A stretch of 64,000 nucleotides of DNA from JAFNAG01 sp963739235 (GTDB taxonomy: Bacteria > Acidobacteriota > UBA6911), in assembly GCA_963739235.1 (NCBI GenBank), contig CAVTZY010000019.1:1-64000 (forward strand). Direction: 5' to 3'. Below are positions 37,063 to 44,967 of this stretch, in pieces. Position numbers and translations under genes: made by a program. The notes under the pieces were generated by a model that was not told the DNA's origin, did no database searches, and saw only the letters and a list, made by a program, of their open reading frames with translations. Every line of letters begins with the position of its first letter. The stretch's first letter is position 1.

Positions 37063-38625
37063 ATGGAATTATTTGTACGCAAACATAAGAAAAAGATCAA
37101 GGCCACGCTGGGATGTTTCGATCGCATGCTCTTTCGCGGCTACCTGCCGATTCAGTCCGGCTGGGCCATGGCTCAATTCCTCAATCAAAAAGATATCCGC
37201 TCCCCCAATCTGAAAGACTTTTTGACGGAGAACGCCAGCCGGGTCAACGATCACGCCAAGGCCATGGCGGCGAAACTCGGCCGTCCTTTTCAGTACCTGA
37301 CCGCTCCTACTCGAAAGGAGGATTTGGCCCGGAAGATGGCCGAGAACGAAGGGATCAAGCACGGATTAGTCTGCGTCTTCTCGGTGCTGGAGCCGTGCCG
37401 GTCGTTCTCCTTCAAGTTCCAAATCGGTCGTCCGTACGTCCAGTCAGCGAGGCGGAAATGCCTGTTTCTCTATTTCTATTTCATGGATCGGGATTTTGGC
37501 TTGATCCATGTCAAGCTGCAGACCTGGTTTCCCATGCCGATCCAGGTTTACGTCAACGGGCATGAATGGTTAGCGCGCAAGCTCGCCACCCACAAGATTG
37601 ACTTCACCAAGCACGATAACGTTCTCGCCCACGTCGAAGACTGGCAACGCGCGCAGAAGTTCGCGGATCGCTTCGCCGGCCGCAACTGGCCGCGGATCCT
37701 GGAACGATATGCGCACCGTGTCAATCCCCTTATGAAAGACTGGCTCCATGGGTTCCAACACTACTGGGTGACGGCCCAGAGCGAGTACTCCACCGACATC
37801 ATCTTTCAATCTTCTTCTGACTTGAGGGAACTCTTCCCTCGTTTACTCAGCCACAGCACCCTGTGCTTTGGCGCCAAGGAGGTCATGAGCTTTCTTGGAA
37901 GGAAACTTACTGGGCACTTCCTGGGTGAAATCGTCTCCGACACGAAAGCCGGCGGCGGGCTCCGGCGCATCCCCGGGGCCAGGATCAAACATCGCGTCAA
38001 AGAGAACTGGCTGAAAATGTACGACAAGGCCGGTTCGGTTCTTCGGGTCGAGATGGTCATCAACAATCCCGGGGAATTTAAAGTCAGAAAGAGAGTCGCT
38101 CGCAAAGGCAAGCAAGCCATGGAGTGGGTTCCTATGAGGAAAAGCGTGGCGTATCTCTTTCGCTACCAAGAGGTCTCTCGGCGGGCAAATCACCGATACC
38201 TTGATGCGCTGGCGGTCGTCGACGATCCTACGCCTGCGATCCGACAACTCGACCACATCACCACGCGCAAGACCACGGCATCCGGGCGCGGCGTGCGAGC
38301 TTTCAATCCGCTTTCTCGAGATGACACTCTGCTATTCAAAGCAATGATGTCGGGAGAGCATTGTATCCGCGGACTCTCTAATGCCGACATACGCACGCAC
38401 CTCGAAGGTTCCATGCACTTACAAGATTTTGCCAATGATGTAAAACGCCAAAGCGCCAAGGTCAGTCGAATCCTCAGTCGCTTTCACGCCCACAAACTCA
38501 TTGCCAAGATACCGCGCACTCGAAGATGGAGAGTCACCGATCGTGGCAGGCGGGTCATGGCAGCGTCGTTATCCCTAAGGGATGCTGCGTTTCCTGAACT
38601 CTATCAAAGAGCCGTTGCAGCATGA
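37063..38625 (+). CDS. Unrecognised 520-aa protein, possibly of mobile origin
   Basis: Start at MELFVRKHKKKIK (37063) is favoured by GGAGGGAG seven bases upstream. A basic N-terminus (RKHKKKIKATLGCFDRMLFRGYLP) is followed by LVCVFSVLEPC, CLFLYFYFMDRDFGLIHVKLQTWFP, a long central region with QSEYSTDIIF and VKENWLKMYDKAG, and a C-terminal winged-helix-like end (RILSRFHAHKLIAKIPRTRRWRVTDRGRRV). I recall related sequences as uncharacterised multi-copy genes in several phyla, but not an assigned function. It is followed directly by attC-like sequence. Confidence 0.65.
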   Translation: MELFVRKHKKKIKATLGCFDRMLFRGYLPIQSGWAMAQFLNQKDIRSPNLKDFLTENASRVNDHAKAMAAKLGRPFQYLTAPTRKEDLARKMAENEGIKHGLVCVFSVLEPCRSFSFKFQIGRPYVQSARRKCLFLYFYFMDRDFGLIHVKLQTWFPMPIQVYVNGHEWLARKLATHKIDFTKHDNVLAHVEDWQRAQKFADRFAGRNWPRILERYAHRVNPLMKDWLHGFQHYWVTAQSEYSTDIIFQSSSDLRELFPRLLSHSTLCFGAKEVMSFLGRKLTGHFLGEIVSDTKAGGGLRRIPGARIKHRVKENWLKMYDKAGSVLRVEMVINNPGEFKVRKRVARKGKQAMEWVPMRKSVAYLFRYQEVSRRANHRYLDALAVVDDPTPAIRQLDHITTRKTTASGRGVRAFNPLSRDDTLLFKAMMSGEHCIRGLSNADIRTHLEGSMHLQDFANDVKRQSAKVSRILSRFHAHKLIAKIPRTRRWRVTDRGRRVMAASLSLRDAAFPELYQRAVAA

Positions 38626-38671
38626 TTCTTCTTGCATAAAAGCAAAGATATCACGGATAAAGAATCTATCC

Positions 38672-38728
38672 GTACAAGCCGATGCACCGGACGGCCTCCG
38701 GCCGCAGGTGATCGGCATGACGTTAGGC
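38672..38728 (+). repeat. attC-like site, left end damaged
   Basis: Arms GCCGATGCACC and AGGTGATCGGC are near-complementary around GGACGGCCTCCGGCCGC, and the site ends GTTAGGC. The expected left box (YYYAAC) is replaced by CGTACAAG. Confidence 0.6.
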
Positions 38729-38763
38729 GGGCTCAACGACGATGAGAATGGAGGACTGTGTAC

Positions 38764-39273
38764 ATGATCGACCGACGCACTGAAATTCCGACTTGGGCGT
38801 TCATCAATGCTCAAATAATCCAGGATGCGGATCGCAGTGGTGCGCTCGCGCCCTCCATCAAGCGCATTGAGGACGCTTACCATGTACCGAGAGGCTCTCT
38901 ACGGATCATCAACTCGGCGTACGCTGTCTCTCTTTTATACTGCCTGGTGGTAGTCCCGAAGGAGTTGTGGCTTCGCAACGAGCTTCCTTCGAACCGGACA
39001 GCGCTGAATCCGGCATTGTTTCTTAGGCTTGTCTCGATCACGCTCCCATCTCGACAGTTCGACCGCGACCCGGTCCTCGGAGTCCTGCGACACCTTCGGA
39101 ATGCGTTGTCTCACGTCCGCTTCGAAATCGGCGACAATGGTGACTTCACCTTCTGGGACCAAAGCTCCGATAACTCGGCACGTACCTTCTCAGCCACTAT
39201 CACCAGACCCAACCTGGAGGAGTTTCTCTCAATTGTCGGCGCCGCTCTCGCCAACCTGCGGGGCGCCGCCTAA
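38764..39273 (+). CDS. HEPN-family nuclease in an integron-type cassette
   Basis: About 169 aa. The C-terminal half has the HEPN R-x4-H motif in HLRNALSHVRFEI, followed by FTFWDQ, as in the pEK499_p136-type HEPN nuclease family. Such proteins are RNases or relatives in defence and toxin systems. The start at 38764 (or GTG 38758) follows GAGGA. Its stop lies in the first box of the next attC, the usual layout of a cassette. Frame intact. Confidence 0.8.
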   Translation: MIDRRTEIPTWAFINAQIIQDADRSGALAPSIKRIEDAYHVPRGSLRIINSAYAVSLLYCLVVVPKELWLRNELPSNRTALNPALFLRLVSITLPSRQFDRDPVLGVLRHLRNALSHVRFEIGDNGDFTFWDQSSDNSARTFSATITRPNLEEFLSIVGAALANLRGAA

Positions 39274-39338
39274 CAAGCCGTTGCAGCTGACGGTCGGCCG
39301 CAGACGGCCGCCCGCAGCTGAACGGCAAAGCGTTAGGG
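39268..39338 (+). repeat. attC site after the HEPN cassette
   Basis: 71 bp starting GCCTAAC and ending GTTAGGG, with long complementary arms (GCCGTTGCAGCTGA / CAGCTGAACGGCAAAGC). These are the defining features of integron attC sites. Confidence 0.8.
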
Positions 39339-39544
39339 GGCTCGTACCATGCGTGACATTCGTTCAGAACGTGCAGAGTTCTTTTGGAGCCTCCGCGGTC
39401 TCCCGCGCTGGGAGCAGATCGCATTTTCCGCAGTCAATTTGCCGTTCAGCCTTGCGACCACCATTCTCGGTTCCCTCTGTGCCTATGATGATGAGACACC
39501 TACCCCATGTTAATTTAGTGTAGAGGGTAGGGAGAGAATCCAAG

Positions 39545-40063
39545 ATGGGAATAGCAGAATTGAAGAGAGAGACGGGGATGGTTGCCCCGGAGCGGAGTGA
39601 AGGCGAGCGCAGCGAGCCTTCGCGTAGCGGAGGGGCAACCATCCCCTTGGCGGTGCCGGCGACCAAGGCCCCCGACATAGCCGACCCTGAGGTCGACAGC
39701 AAGGCAATACGGAGGCGTTTCTCCGCCAAATACAAGCGGCACATCCTGCTGGAAGCTGACGAGTGTGGACCCGGTGGAATTGCGGCGTTGATGCGGCGTG
39801 AAGGCCTGTATTCCTCCCACCTCACCACTTGGCGCAAGCAGCGCGAGACGGGAGAGATCGCCGGGCTGGAGCCCCGTAAGCGAGGCAAGAAGCCGGTTCC
39901 ACGCAATCCCCTGGCCGGCGAAGTGGAACAATTGCGTCGTGAAACCCAGCGGCTGCAGAAACGCCTGCGGCAGGCCGAAACCATAATCGATGTCCAAAAA
40001 AAACTCTGCGATCTACTGGGGCTGACGGTTCCCCCGATCGAACAGAACGGGAGCGACGAATGA
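39545..40063 (+). CDS. IS3 transposase OrfA
   Basis: A 172-aa protein with an HTH (RRRFSAKYKRHILLEADECG...LMRREGLYSSHLTTWRKQR) and a coiled-coil tail (VEQLRRETQRLQKRLRQAE). It overlaps OrfB as ATGA, so OrfB is translated by re-initiation or frameshifting. Confidence 0.9.
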   Translation: MGIAELKRETGMVAPERSEGERSEPSRSGGATIPLAVPATKAPDIADPEVDSKAIRRRFSAKYKRHILLEADECGPGGIAALMRREGLYSSHLTTWRKQRETGEIAGLEPRKRGKKPVPRNPLAGEVEQLRRETQRLQKRLRQAETIIDVQKKLCDLLGLTVPPIEQNGSDE

Positions 40064-41214
40064 TTGCCTGTCAGGAGCTGTCGACGGAGGTTGGGACCGT
40101 AGCCGCCTGCAGGTCGCTGGACATCGCCAGGCCGACGTTTTATCGCCGGCTTGAGACCAGGACCGAGGACACGCCCGTGCCTCGCCCTGCGCCACCGAGG
40201 GCTCTGAGCGTGCTCGAGCGGCAGGAAGTCCTGGACATCCTGCACACAGATCGCTTCGTCGATAAGGCACCGACTGAGGTCTATGCCACCCTGCTGGATG
40301 AGGGAATCTACCATTGTTCGGTTCGGACCATGTATCGCGTTTTGGACGAAGCGGGCGAGATCCGGGAGCGCCGCAATCAGGCCTGTCATCCCCAGTACAA
40401 AGCACCGGAGCTTCTGGCCACCGCTCCCAACCAGGTCTGGTCGTGGGACATCACGAAGCTGCTCGGCCCGGTGAAGTGGACGTACTTTTACCTGTATGTA
40501 ATTATGGACCTTTTTAGCCGATACGTGGTCGGCTGGATGATTGCTCCCTGCGAGAGCAGCGCGCTCGCCAAGCGGCTCATTGCGGAAACGTGTGAGAAAC
40601 AGAACGTGCTCCCAGGACAACTGACGATTCATGCCGACCGTGGATCTTCGATGAAATCCAAGCCCGTGGCCTTGCTGCTGGCGGATCTTGGCATCACGAA
40701 GAGCCACAGCCGTCCGCATGTGTCGGATGATAATCCGTATTCAGAATCACAGTTCAAGACCCTGAAGTATCGTCCGGATTTTCCGGACCGCTTCGGCTCC
40801 GCCCAGGATGGACGCTCTTTTTGCCAGGATTTCTTCCCCTGGTACAACTGCGAACATCGTCACAGCGGGATCGGACTGCTGACTCCGGAAATGGTCCATT
40901 ATGGCAAAGCTGAAGCTGTGACCAGCCAACGGCGGATCGTTCTGGCCTCGGCTTTTGACGCCCATCCAGAACGGTTCGTCCGCGGCTTACCAGTGCCACC
41001 GTCATTGCCGGAAGCGGCCTGGATCAACAAACCAAAGGTCGAATCCAAGAAGAGCGTGCCCGCCGAAAATGTCCCAATTCTGGGGGTAGTAGGAGATGGG
41101 TTAGATGTGGATCGTCGATCCTGGGGCATCCTGGACGGTGATATTTCCAGCCAGGCGGGTCAAGGTCTTGGAAACGACATTAAATTCGAGTCAGAGGTGT
41201 CTCAAAATCATTGA
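40060..41214 (+). CDS. IS3 transposase OrfB (DDE integrase)
   Basis: A 384-aa DDE transposase. The first Asp is in WSWDITKL, the second in IHADRGSSM and the Glu is expected in NPYSESQFKTLKY. An HTH_21-like N-terminus (YATLLDEGIYHCSVRTMYRVL) precedes the rve domain. The frame is intact, so the element may be active. Confidence 0.92.
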   Translation: MIACQELSTEVGTVAACRSLDIARPTFYRRLETRTEDTPVPRPAPPRALSVLERQEVLDILHTDRFVDKAPTEVYATLLDEGIYHCSVRTMYRVLDEAGEIRERRNQACHPQYKAPELLATAPNQVWSWDITKLLGPVKWTYFYLYVIMDLFSRYVVGWMIAPCESSALAKRLIAETCEKQNVLPGQLTIHADRGSSMKSKPVALLLADLGITKSHSRPHVSDDNPYSESQFKTLKYRPDFPDRFGSAQDGRSFCQDFFPWYNCEHRHSGIGLLTPEMVHYGKAEAVTSQRRIVLASAFDAHPERFVRGLPVPPSLPEAAWINKPKVESKKSVPAENVPILGVVGDGLDVDRRSWGILDGDISSQAGQGLGNDIKFESEVSQNH

Positions 41215-41546
41215 CAAGTTCCGGTTTCGTGCTCTGGATTCCTTTCCACCTCATGATTCTTCTCGTGTTCCCTTTTATGATTTTCACATTGGCCGGTAGC
41301 GCGATCTGGATGTGTTGCTTGGGCGTCATGCTTGGGCTCAGTTTGGTGACGGAGCGCGCTCCGTTTCTACGTCCGCTCACCTTTGTTCTCGCGCTGCCAT
41401 TTCTCATCCTCGCCCACAATCTGAATGGTTTGACTCCAGCACCGACGCCCGGCGATATGCAGGCCAAGGTGGAGAAATGGGATTTGGTAGAGGCATTTCC
41501 TTTGACTTGGTCTTTGATGCGGTTTTCACGTGGTCATGACGACGCC

Positions 41547-41639
41547 GCCTAACCATGCGCTGCAGCGGACGGCGGCGGGCTGTCGCATTTGCAGTCGCCG
41601 CGTCTCGTGGCCGCCGTCGCTGAGCTTGGGTCGTTAACC
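41547..41639 (+). repeat. attC site after the membrane-protein cassette
   Basis: 93 bp from GCCTAAC to GTTAACC with complementary arms (GCTGCAGCGGACGGCGGC / GCCGCCGTCGCTGAGC). Confidence 0.78.
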
Positions 41640-41657
41640 AGCAAATCTTTTCGACGT

Positions 41658-42095
41658 TTGGAGGCAGATATCTTTCAGATTCCCGTGGCGACTGTTGGTT
41701 CTCTGTCGATCATTGCGCGACCGCGCGGCGGGGATTGGTTGGTCGACGATATTTCGATGTTGGCGAGGCGAGGCGTTGGGCCGGTCGTGTCGCTGCTGTG
41801 CGAGGACGAACAGATTGAGCTCGGTCTCGAAGATGAGGCCGCGTCATGTGCGCGACACCAAATCGAGTTTGTTTCGCTGCCCGTGGCGGACTGTGGTGTG
41901 CCAAGCGACATCACGGCATTCATCGGTTGCTTCCAGCGGTTGGCTTGTCTTGTGCGCGATGGAGCGAGCGTGACGATGCACTGCCGCCAAAGCGTTGGTC
42001 GGTCGGGATTGCTGGCCGTGTCGATCGTAGTGGCGCTGGGCATGTCCATAGACGCTGCCACCGACGTCGTCTCGCGAACGCGTGGTGTAGCCTGA
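41658..42095 (+). CDS. Dual-specificity/tyrosine phosphatase-like cassette protein
   Basis: About 145 aa. The signature HCRQSVGRSG fits the HC-x5-R active site of protein tyrosine phosphatases, with the upstream conserved stretch ARPRGGDWLVDDI and PVADCGVPSD. The first start in the cassette is a TTG at 41658; an ORF from 41589 would run through the attC site and is less likely. It lies between two attC-like sites. The role is unknown: phosphatases are common cassette contents. Confidence 0.8.
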   Translation: MEADIFQIPVATVGSLSIIARPRGGDWLVDDISMLARRGVGPVVSLLCEDEQIELGLEDEAASCARHQIEFVSLPVADCGVPSDITAFIGCFQRLACLVRDGASVTMHCRQSVGRSGLLAVSIVVALGMSIDAATDVVSRTRGVA

Positions 42096-42157
42096 CCTGA
42101 GACGAAGACACAGCTTGATTGGCTACTCGGGAATCACAGCGCTTTGCTAATGCTGCT

Positions 42158-42195
42158 GGCTAACAAGCCGCTGCAGCCGACGAGCGGCGTTAATA
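42158..42195 (+). repeat. Truncated attC-like site
   Basis: GGCTAACAAGCCGCTGCAGCCGACG is followed at once by AGCGGCGTTAA, so most of the right arm and loop have been deleted. It marks the end of the cassette cluster. Confidence 0.5.
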
Positions 42196-42250
42196 ATAGG
42201 CAATTGCTTCCAAGGTGCTGAGCGAGGGTAGCATGAATTTGCGGAGAAAG
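42196..42250 (-). pseudogene. Tail of an unrecognised gene (as at 24061)
   Basis: The minus strand gives RKFMLPSLSTLEAIAYY then a stop, matching the end of the frame at 24061-24357. The sequence AATAATAGGCAATTG at its end also appears at 47538-47552. Confidence 0.45.
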
Positions 42251-42366
42251 TATCGGGAATTCTTGCCGACTTCCGGGCGGAAGCAGTTACCACACCCTCT
42301 GTGCCTATGATGATGAGACACCTACCCCATGTTAATTTAGTGTAGAGGGTAGGGAGAGAATCCAAG

Positions 42367-42885
42367 ATGGGAATAGCAGAATTGAAGAGAGAGACGGGGA
42401 TGGTTGCCCCGGAGCGGAGTGAAGGCGAGCGCAGCGAGCCTTCGCGTAGCGGAGGGGCAACCATCCCCTTGGCGGTGCCGGCGACCAAGGCCCCCGACAT
42501 AGCCGACCCTGAGGTCGACAGCAAGGCAATACGGAGGCGTTTCTCCGCCAAATACAAGCGGCACATCCTGCTGGAAGCTGACGAGTGTGGACCCGGTGGA
42601 ATTGCGGCGTTGATGCGGCGTGAAGGCCTGTATTCCTCCCACCTCACCACTTGGCGCAAGCAGCGCGAGACGGGAGAGATCGCCGGGCTGGAGCCCCGTA
42701 AGCGAGGCAAGAAGCCGGTTCCACGCAATCCCCTGGCCGGCGAAGTGGAACAATTGCGTCGTGAAACCCAGCGGCTGCAGAAACGCCTGCGGCAGGCCGA
42801 AACCATAATCGATGTCCAAAAAAAACTCTGCGATCTACTGGGGCTGACGGTTCCCCCGATCGAACAGAACGGGAGCGACGAATGA
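42367..42885 (+). CDS. IS3 transposase OrfA (copy 2)
   Basis: Same 172-aa protein as at 39545-40063: HTH, then coiled coil; overlaps OrfB by four bases. Confidence 0.9.
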   Translation: MGIAELKRETGMVAPERSEGERSEPSRSGGATIPLAVPATKAPDIADPEVDSKAIRRRFSAKYKRHILLEADECGPGGIAALMRREGLYSSHLTTWRKQRETGEIAGLEPRKRGKKPVPRNPLAGEVEQLRRETQRLQKRLRQAETIIDVQKKLCDLLGLTVPPIEQNGSDE

Positions 42886-44036
42886 TTGCCTGTCAGGAGC
42901 TGTCGACGGAGGTTGGGACCGTAGCCGCCTGCAGGTCGCTGGACATCGCCAGGCCGACGTTTTATCGCCGGCTTGAGACCAGGACCGAGGACACGCCCGT
43001 GCCTCGCCCTGCGCCACCGAGGGCTCTGAGCGTGCTCGAGCGGCAGGAAGTCCTGGACATCCTGCACACAGATCGCTTCGTCGATAAGGCACCGACTGAG
43101 GTCTATGCCACCCTGCTGGATGAGGGAATCTACCATTGTTCGGTTCGGACCATGTATCGCGTTTTGGACGAAGCGGGCGAGATCCGGGAGCGCCGCAATC
43201 AGGCCTGTCATCCCCAGTACAAAGCACCGGAGCTTCTGGCCACCGCTCCCAACCAGGTCTGGTCGTGGGACATCACGAAGCTGCTCGGCCCGGTGAAGTG
43301 GACGTACTTTTACCTGTATGTAATTATGGACCTTTTTAGCCGATACGTGGTCGGCTGGATGATTGCTCCCTGCGAGAGCAGCGCGCTCGCCAAGCGGCTC
43401 ATTGCGGAAACGTGTGAGAAACAGAACGTGCTCCCAGGACAACTGACGATTCATGCCGACCGTGGATCTTCGATGAAATCCAAGCCCGTGGCCTTGCTGC
43501 TGGCGGATCTTGGCATCACGAAGAGCCACAGCCGTCCGCATGTGTCGGATGATAATCCGTATTCAGAATCACAGTTCAAGACCCTGAAGTATCGTCCGGA
43601 TTTTCCGGACCGCTTCGGCTCCGCCCAGGATGGACGCTCTTTTTGCCAGGATTTCTTCCCCTGGTACAACTGCGAACATCGTCACAGCGGGATCGGACTG
43701 CTGACTCCGGAAATGGTCCATTATGGCAAAGCTGAAGCTGTGACCAGCCAACGGCGGATCGTTCTGGCCTCGGCTTTTGACGCCCATCCAGAACGGTTCG
43801 TCCGCGGCTTACCAGTGCCACCGTCATTGCCGGAAGCGGCCTGGATCAACAAACCAAAGGTCGAATCCAAGAAGAGCGTGCCCGCCGAAAATGTCCCAAT
43901 TCTGGGGGTAGTAGGAGATGGGTTAGATGTGGATCGTCGATCCTGGGGCATCCTGGACGGTGATATTTCCAGCCAGGCGGGTCAAGGTCTTGGAAACGAC
44001 ATTAAATTCGAGTCAGAGGTGTCTCAAAATCATTGA
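42882..44036 (+). CDS. IS3 transposase OrfB (copy 2)
   Basis: Same 384-aa DDE transposase as at 40060-41214, intact. Confidence 0.92.
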   Translation: MIACQELSTEVGTVAACRSLDIARPTFYRRLETRTEDTPVPRPAPPRALSVLERQEVLDILHTDRFVDKAPTEVYATLLDEGIYHCSVRTMYRVLDEAGEIRERRNQACHPQYKAPELLATAPNQVWSWDITKLLGPVKWTYFYLYVIMDLFSRYVVGWMIAPCESSALAKRLIAETCEKQNVLPGQLTIHADRGSSMKSKPVALLLADLGITKSHSRPHVSDDNPYSESQFKTLKYRPDFPDRFGSAQDGRSFCQDFFPWYNCEHRHSGIGLLTPEMVHYGKAEAVTSQRRIVLASAFDAHPERFVRGLPVPPSLPEAAWINKPKVESKKSVPAENVPILGVVGDGLDVDRRSWGILDGDISSQAGQGLGNDIKFESEVSQNH

Positions 44037-44076
44037 CAAGTTCCGACATCGCTAAAACACTGGAGGGATTTAAAGA

Positions 44077-44124
44077 CGGGGAATGGGAACGGGGCGCGAC
44101 GTCGCGCCCCGTTCCCATTCCCCG
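44077..44124. repeat. Perfect 48-bp GC-rich palindrome
   Basis: CGGGGAATGGGAACGGGG then GCGCGAC, followed with no spacer by the exact reverse complement. It lies 77 bp beyond the end of the IS91 tail at 44201 and would form a strong hairpin; it may be a terminator or part of an IS91-type end. Confidence 0.8.
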
Positions 44125-44200
44125 CGCCGGCACTCCCTTCCAGGCACACTTTCCCCCTCAGGTATGGCAACCGCCCTGGCCGGGAGCAGACCCAACCGTC

Positions 44201-44521
44201 TCACTCGGCCGCATCGGACCACCGGCTGATGTCCTCAAACCTGGGAACGTCGGCATCGTAGCGTATCAATCTGTCGGGAGCCGGGGGCGGCGGGCGCTCG
44301 GGCCGGTCCCAGAGTCTTAGGTGGCGCAGGATTTTTTCCATCACCGCGCCGTCGCCAATCAGGCTGATGATTTTCAGCGGGCCCAAGCAGAGAGGGCAAA
44401 CCAGGGGGTCCGCTTCGTACACTTTCTTTATCAACCGTGCCCACGAGCTCCGCAGCCGGCGCGCGAACTCATCGGCGCTGAAGGAAAAATTAGCCGTAAT
44501 TGCAGACTTTCCCGACTCCAA
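44201..44521 (-). pseudogene. IS91-family transposase C-terminal fragment
   Basis: A 106-residue frame: FARRLRSSWARLIKKVYEADPLVCPLCLGPLKIISLIGD, then ILRHLRLWDRPERPPP. This is the usual C-terminal zinc-site end of a different IS91/IS801-like transposase subgroup (RRSWARLIxKIYExDPLxCPxCxGxM). No HUH or tyrosine parts are present, so only the tail remains. Confidence 0.82.
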
Positions 44522-44571
44522 CCCACCGAGTGGGGCACAGTTGAGGAGCGTCCAAATCTATTCACCGGACG

Positions 44572-44967
44572 CTATTTCTGCTTCTGTTCCGCAATCAACT
44601 GAGCTACTTTCGAATCCTTTGTGACTGGTTCGACCAGCACGATGTGATTGGCATTCAATATCATGATGTCCGGTGCATGCCACTCTTGACCTCGTCTGAC
44701 AAGGACATTAGTGGTCTTTGTACTATCTACCGGACTGGGGACCGTCCGAACATAGTAGACCTCTCGGAGTACCGGATAAGCGGTTTCCAGACCTTCAAGC
44801 CTTCCGAAAAACACCTGACCGTTGGTCAGCAGCACCGCCTGATACTCTGTATTAAACTTTGGGGCAGCGCTCTGTCGGCCAGAGCACCCCGTATTGGTGA
44901 TGCAAATCCAGATCACTAGTAGCAGCGCCAGTGCCCAAGCCGATATTGAAACGCCTGTTCGTCTCAT
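44572..44967 (-). CDS. Putative lipoprotein
   Basis: A 131-aa protein with a signal segment and lipobox-like TNTGC (residues about 24-28). The body reads YQAVLLTNGQVFFGRLEGLE, VLREVYYVR and DIMILNANHIVLVEPVTKDSKVAQLI, a small conserved family of envelope proteins of unknown function. Its start overlaps the PEP-CTERM gene stop by four bases, so they are co-transcribed. Confidence 0.78.
   Translation of the reverse strand: MRRTGVSISAWALALLLVIWICITNTGCSGRQSAAPKFNTEYQAVLLTNGQVFFGRLEGLETAYPVLREVYYVRTVPSPVDSTKTTNVLVRRGQEWHAPDIMILNANHIVLVEPVTKDSKVAQLIAEQKQK

Larger units (their letters stand above)
39473..41223 (+). mobile_element. IS3-family insertion sequence, copy 1 (1751 bp)
   Basis: Starts CCCTCTGTGCC and ends CAAGTTCCG with 29-bp imperfect terminal inverted repeats sharing TGAGACACCT. 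Flanked by GTT direct repeats (39470-39472 and 41224-41226). Apparently identical to 42295-44045. Confidence 0.88.
39349..41552 (+). pseudogene. Cassette membrane protein split by an IS3 element
   Basis: The 5' part (39349-39472) reads MRDIRSERAEFFWSL and stops being homologous at the IS. Removal of the IS and one GTT copy restores a continuous frame: LATTILGFVLWIPFHLMILL and then FPFMIFTLAGSAIW, FVLALPFLILAHNLNG, ending at 41552. The product would have about 147 aa and four hydrophobic segments. The stop again overlaps an attC site. Function unknown. Confidence 0.8.
42295..44045 (+). mobile_element. IS3-family insertion sequence, copy 2 (1751 bp)
   Basis: Apparently identical to copy 1. Flanked by ACA direct repeats (42292-42294 and 44046-44048), which confirms the element limits and a 3-bp target duplication. 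Confidence 0.88.

Noticed and set aside
39364..40719. 451-aa minus-strand open frame (and its counterpart at 42147-43541)
   Set aside because: It lies opposite the IS3 transposase genes in both copies and has no protein features; it is the reverse strand of a real coding sequence.
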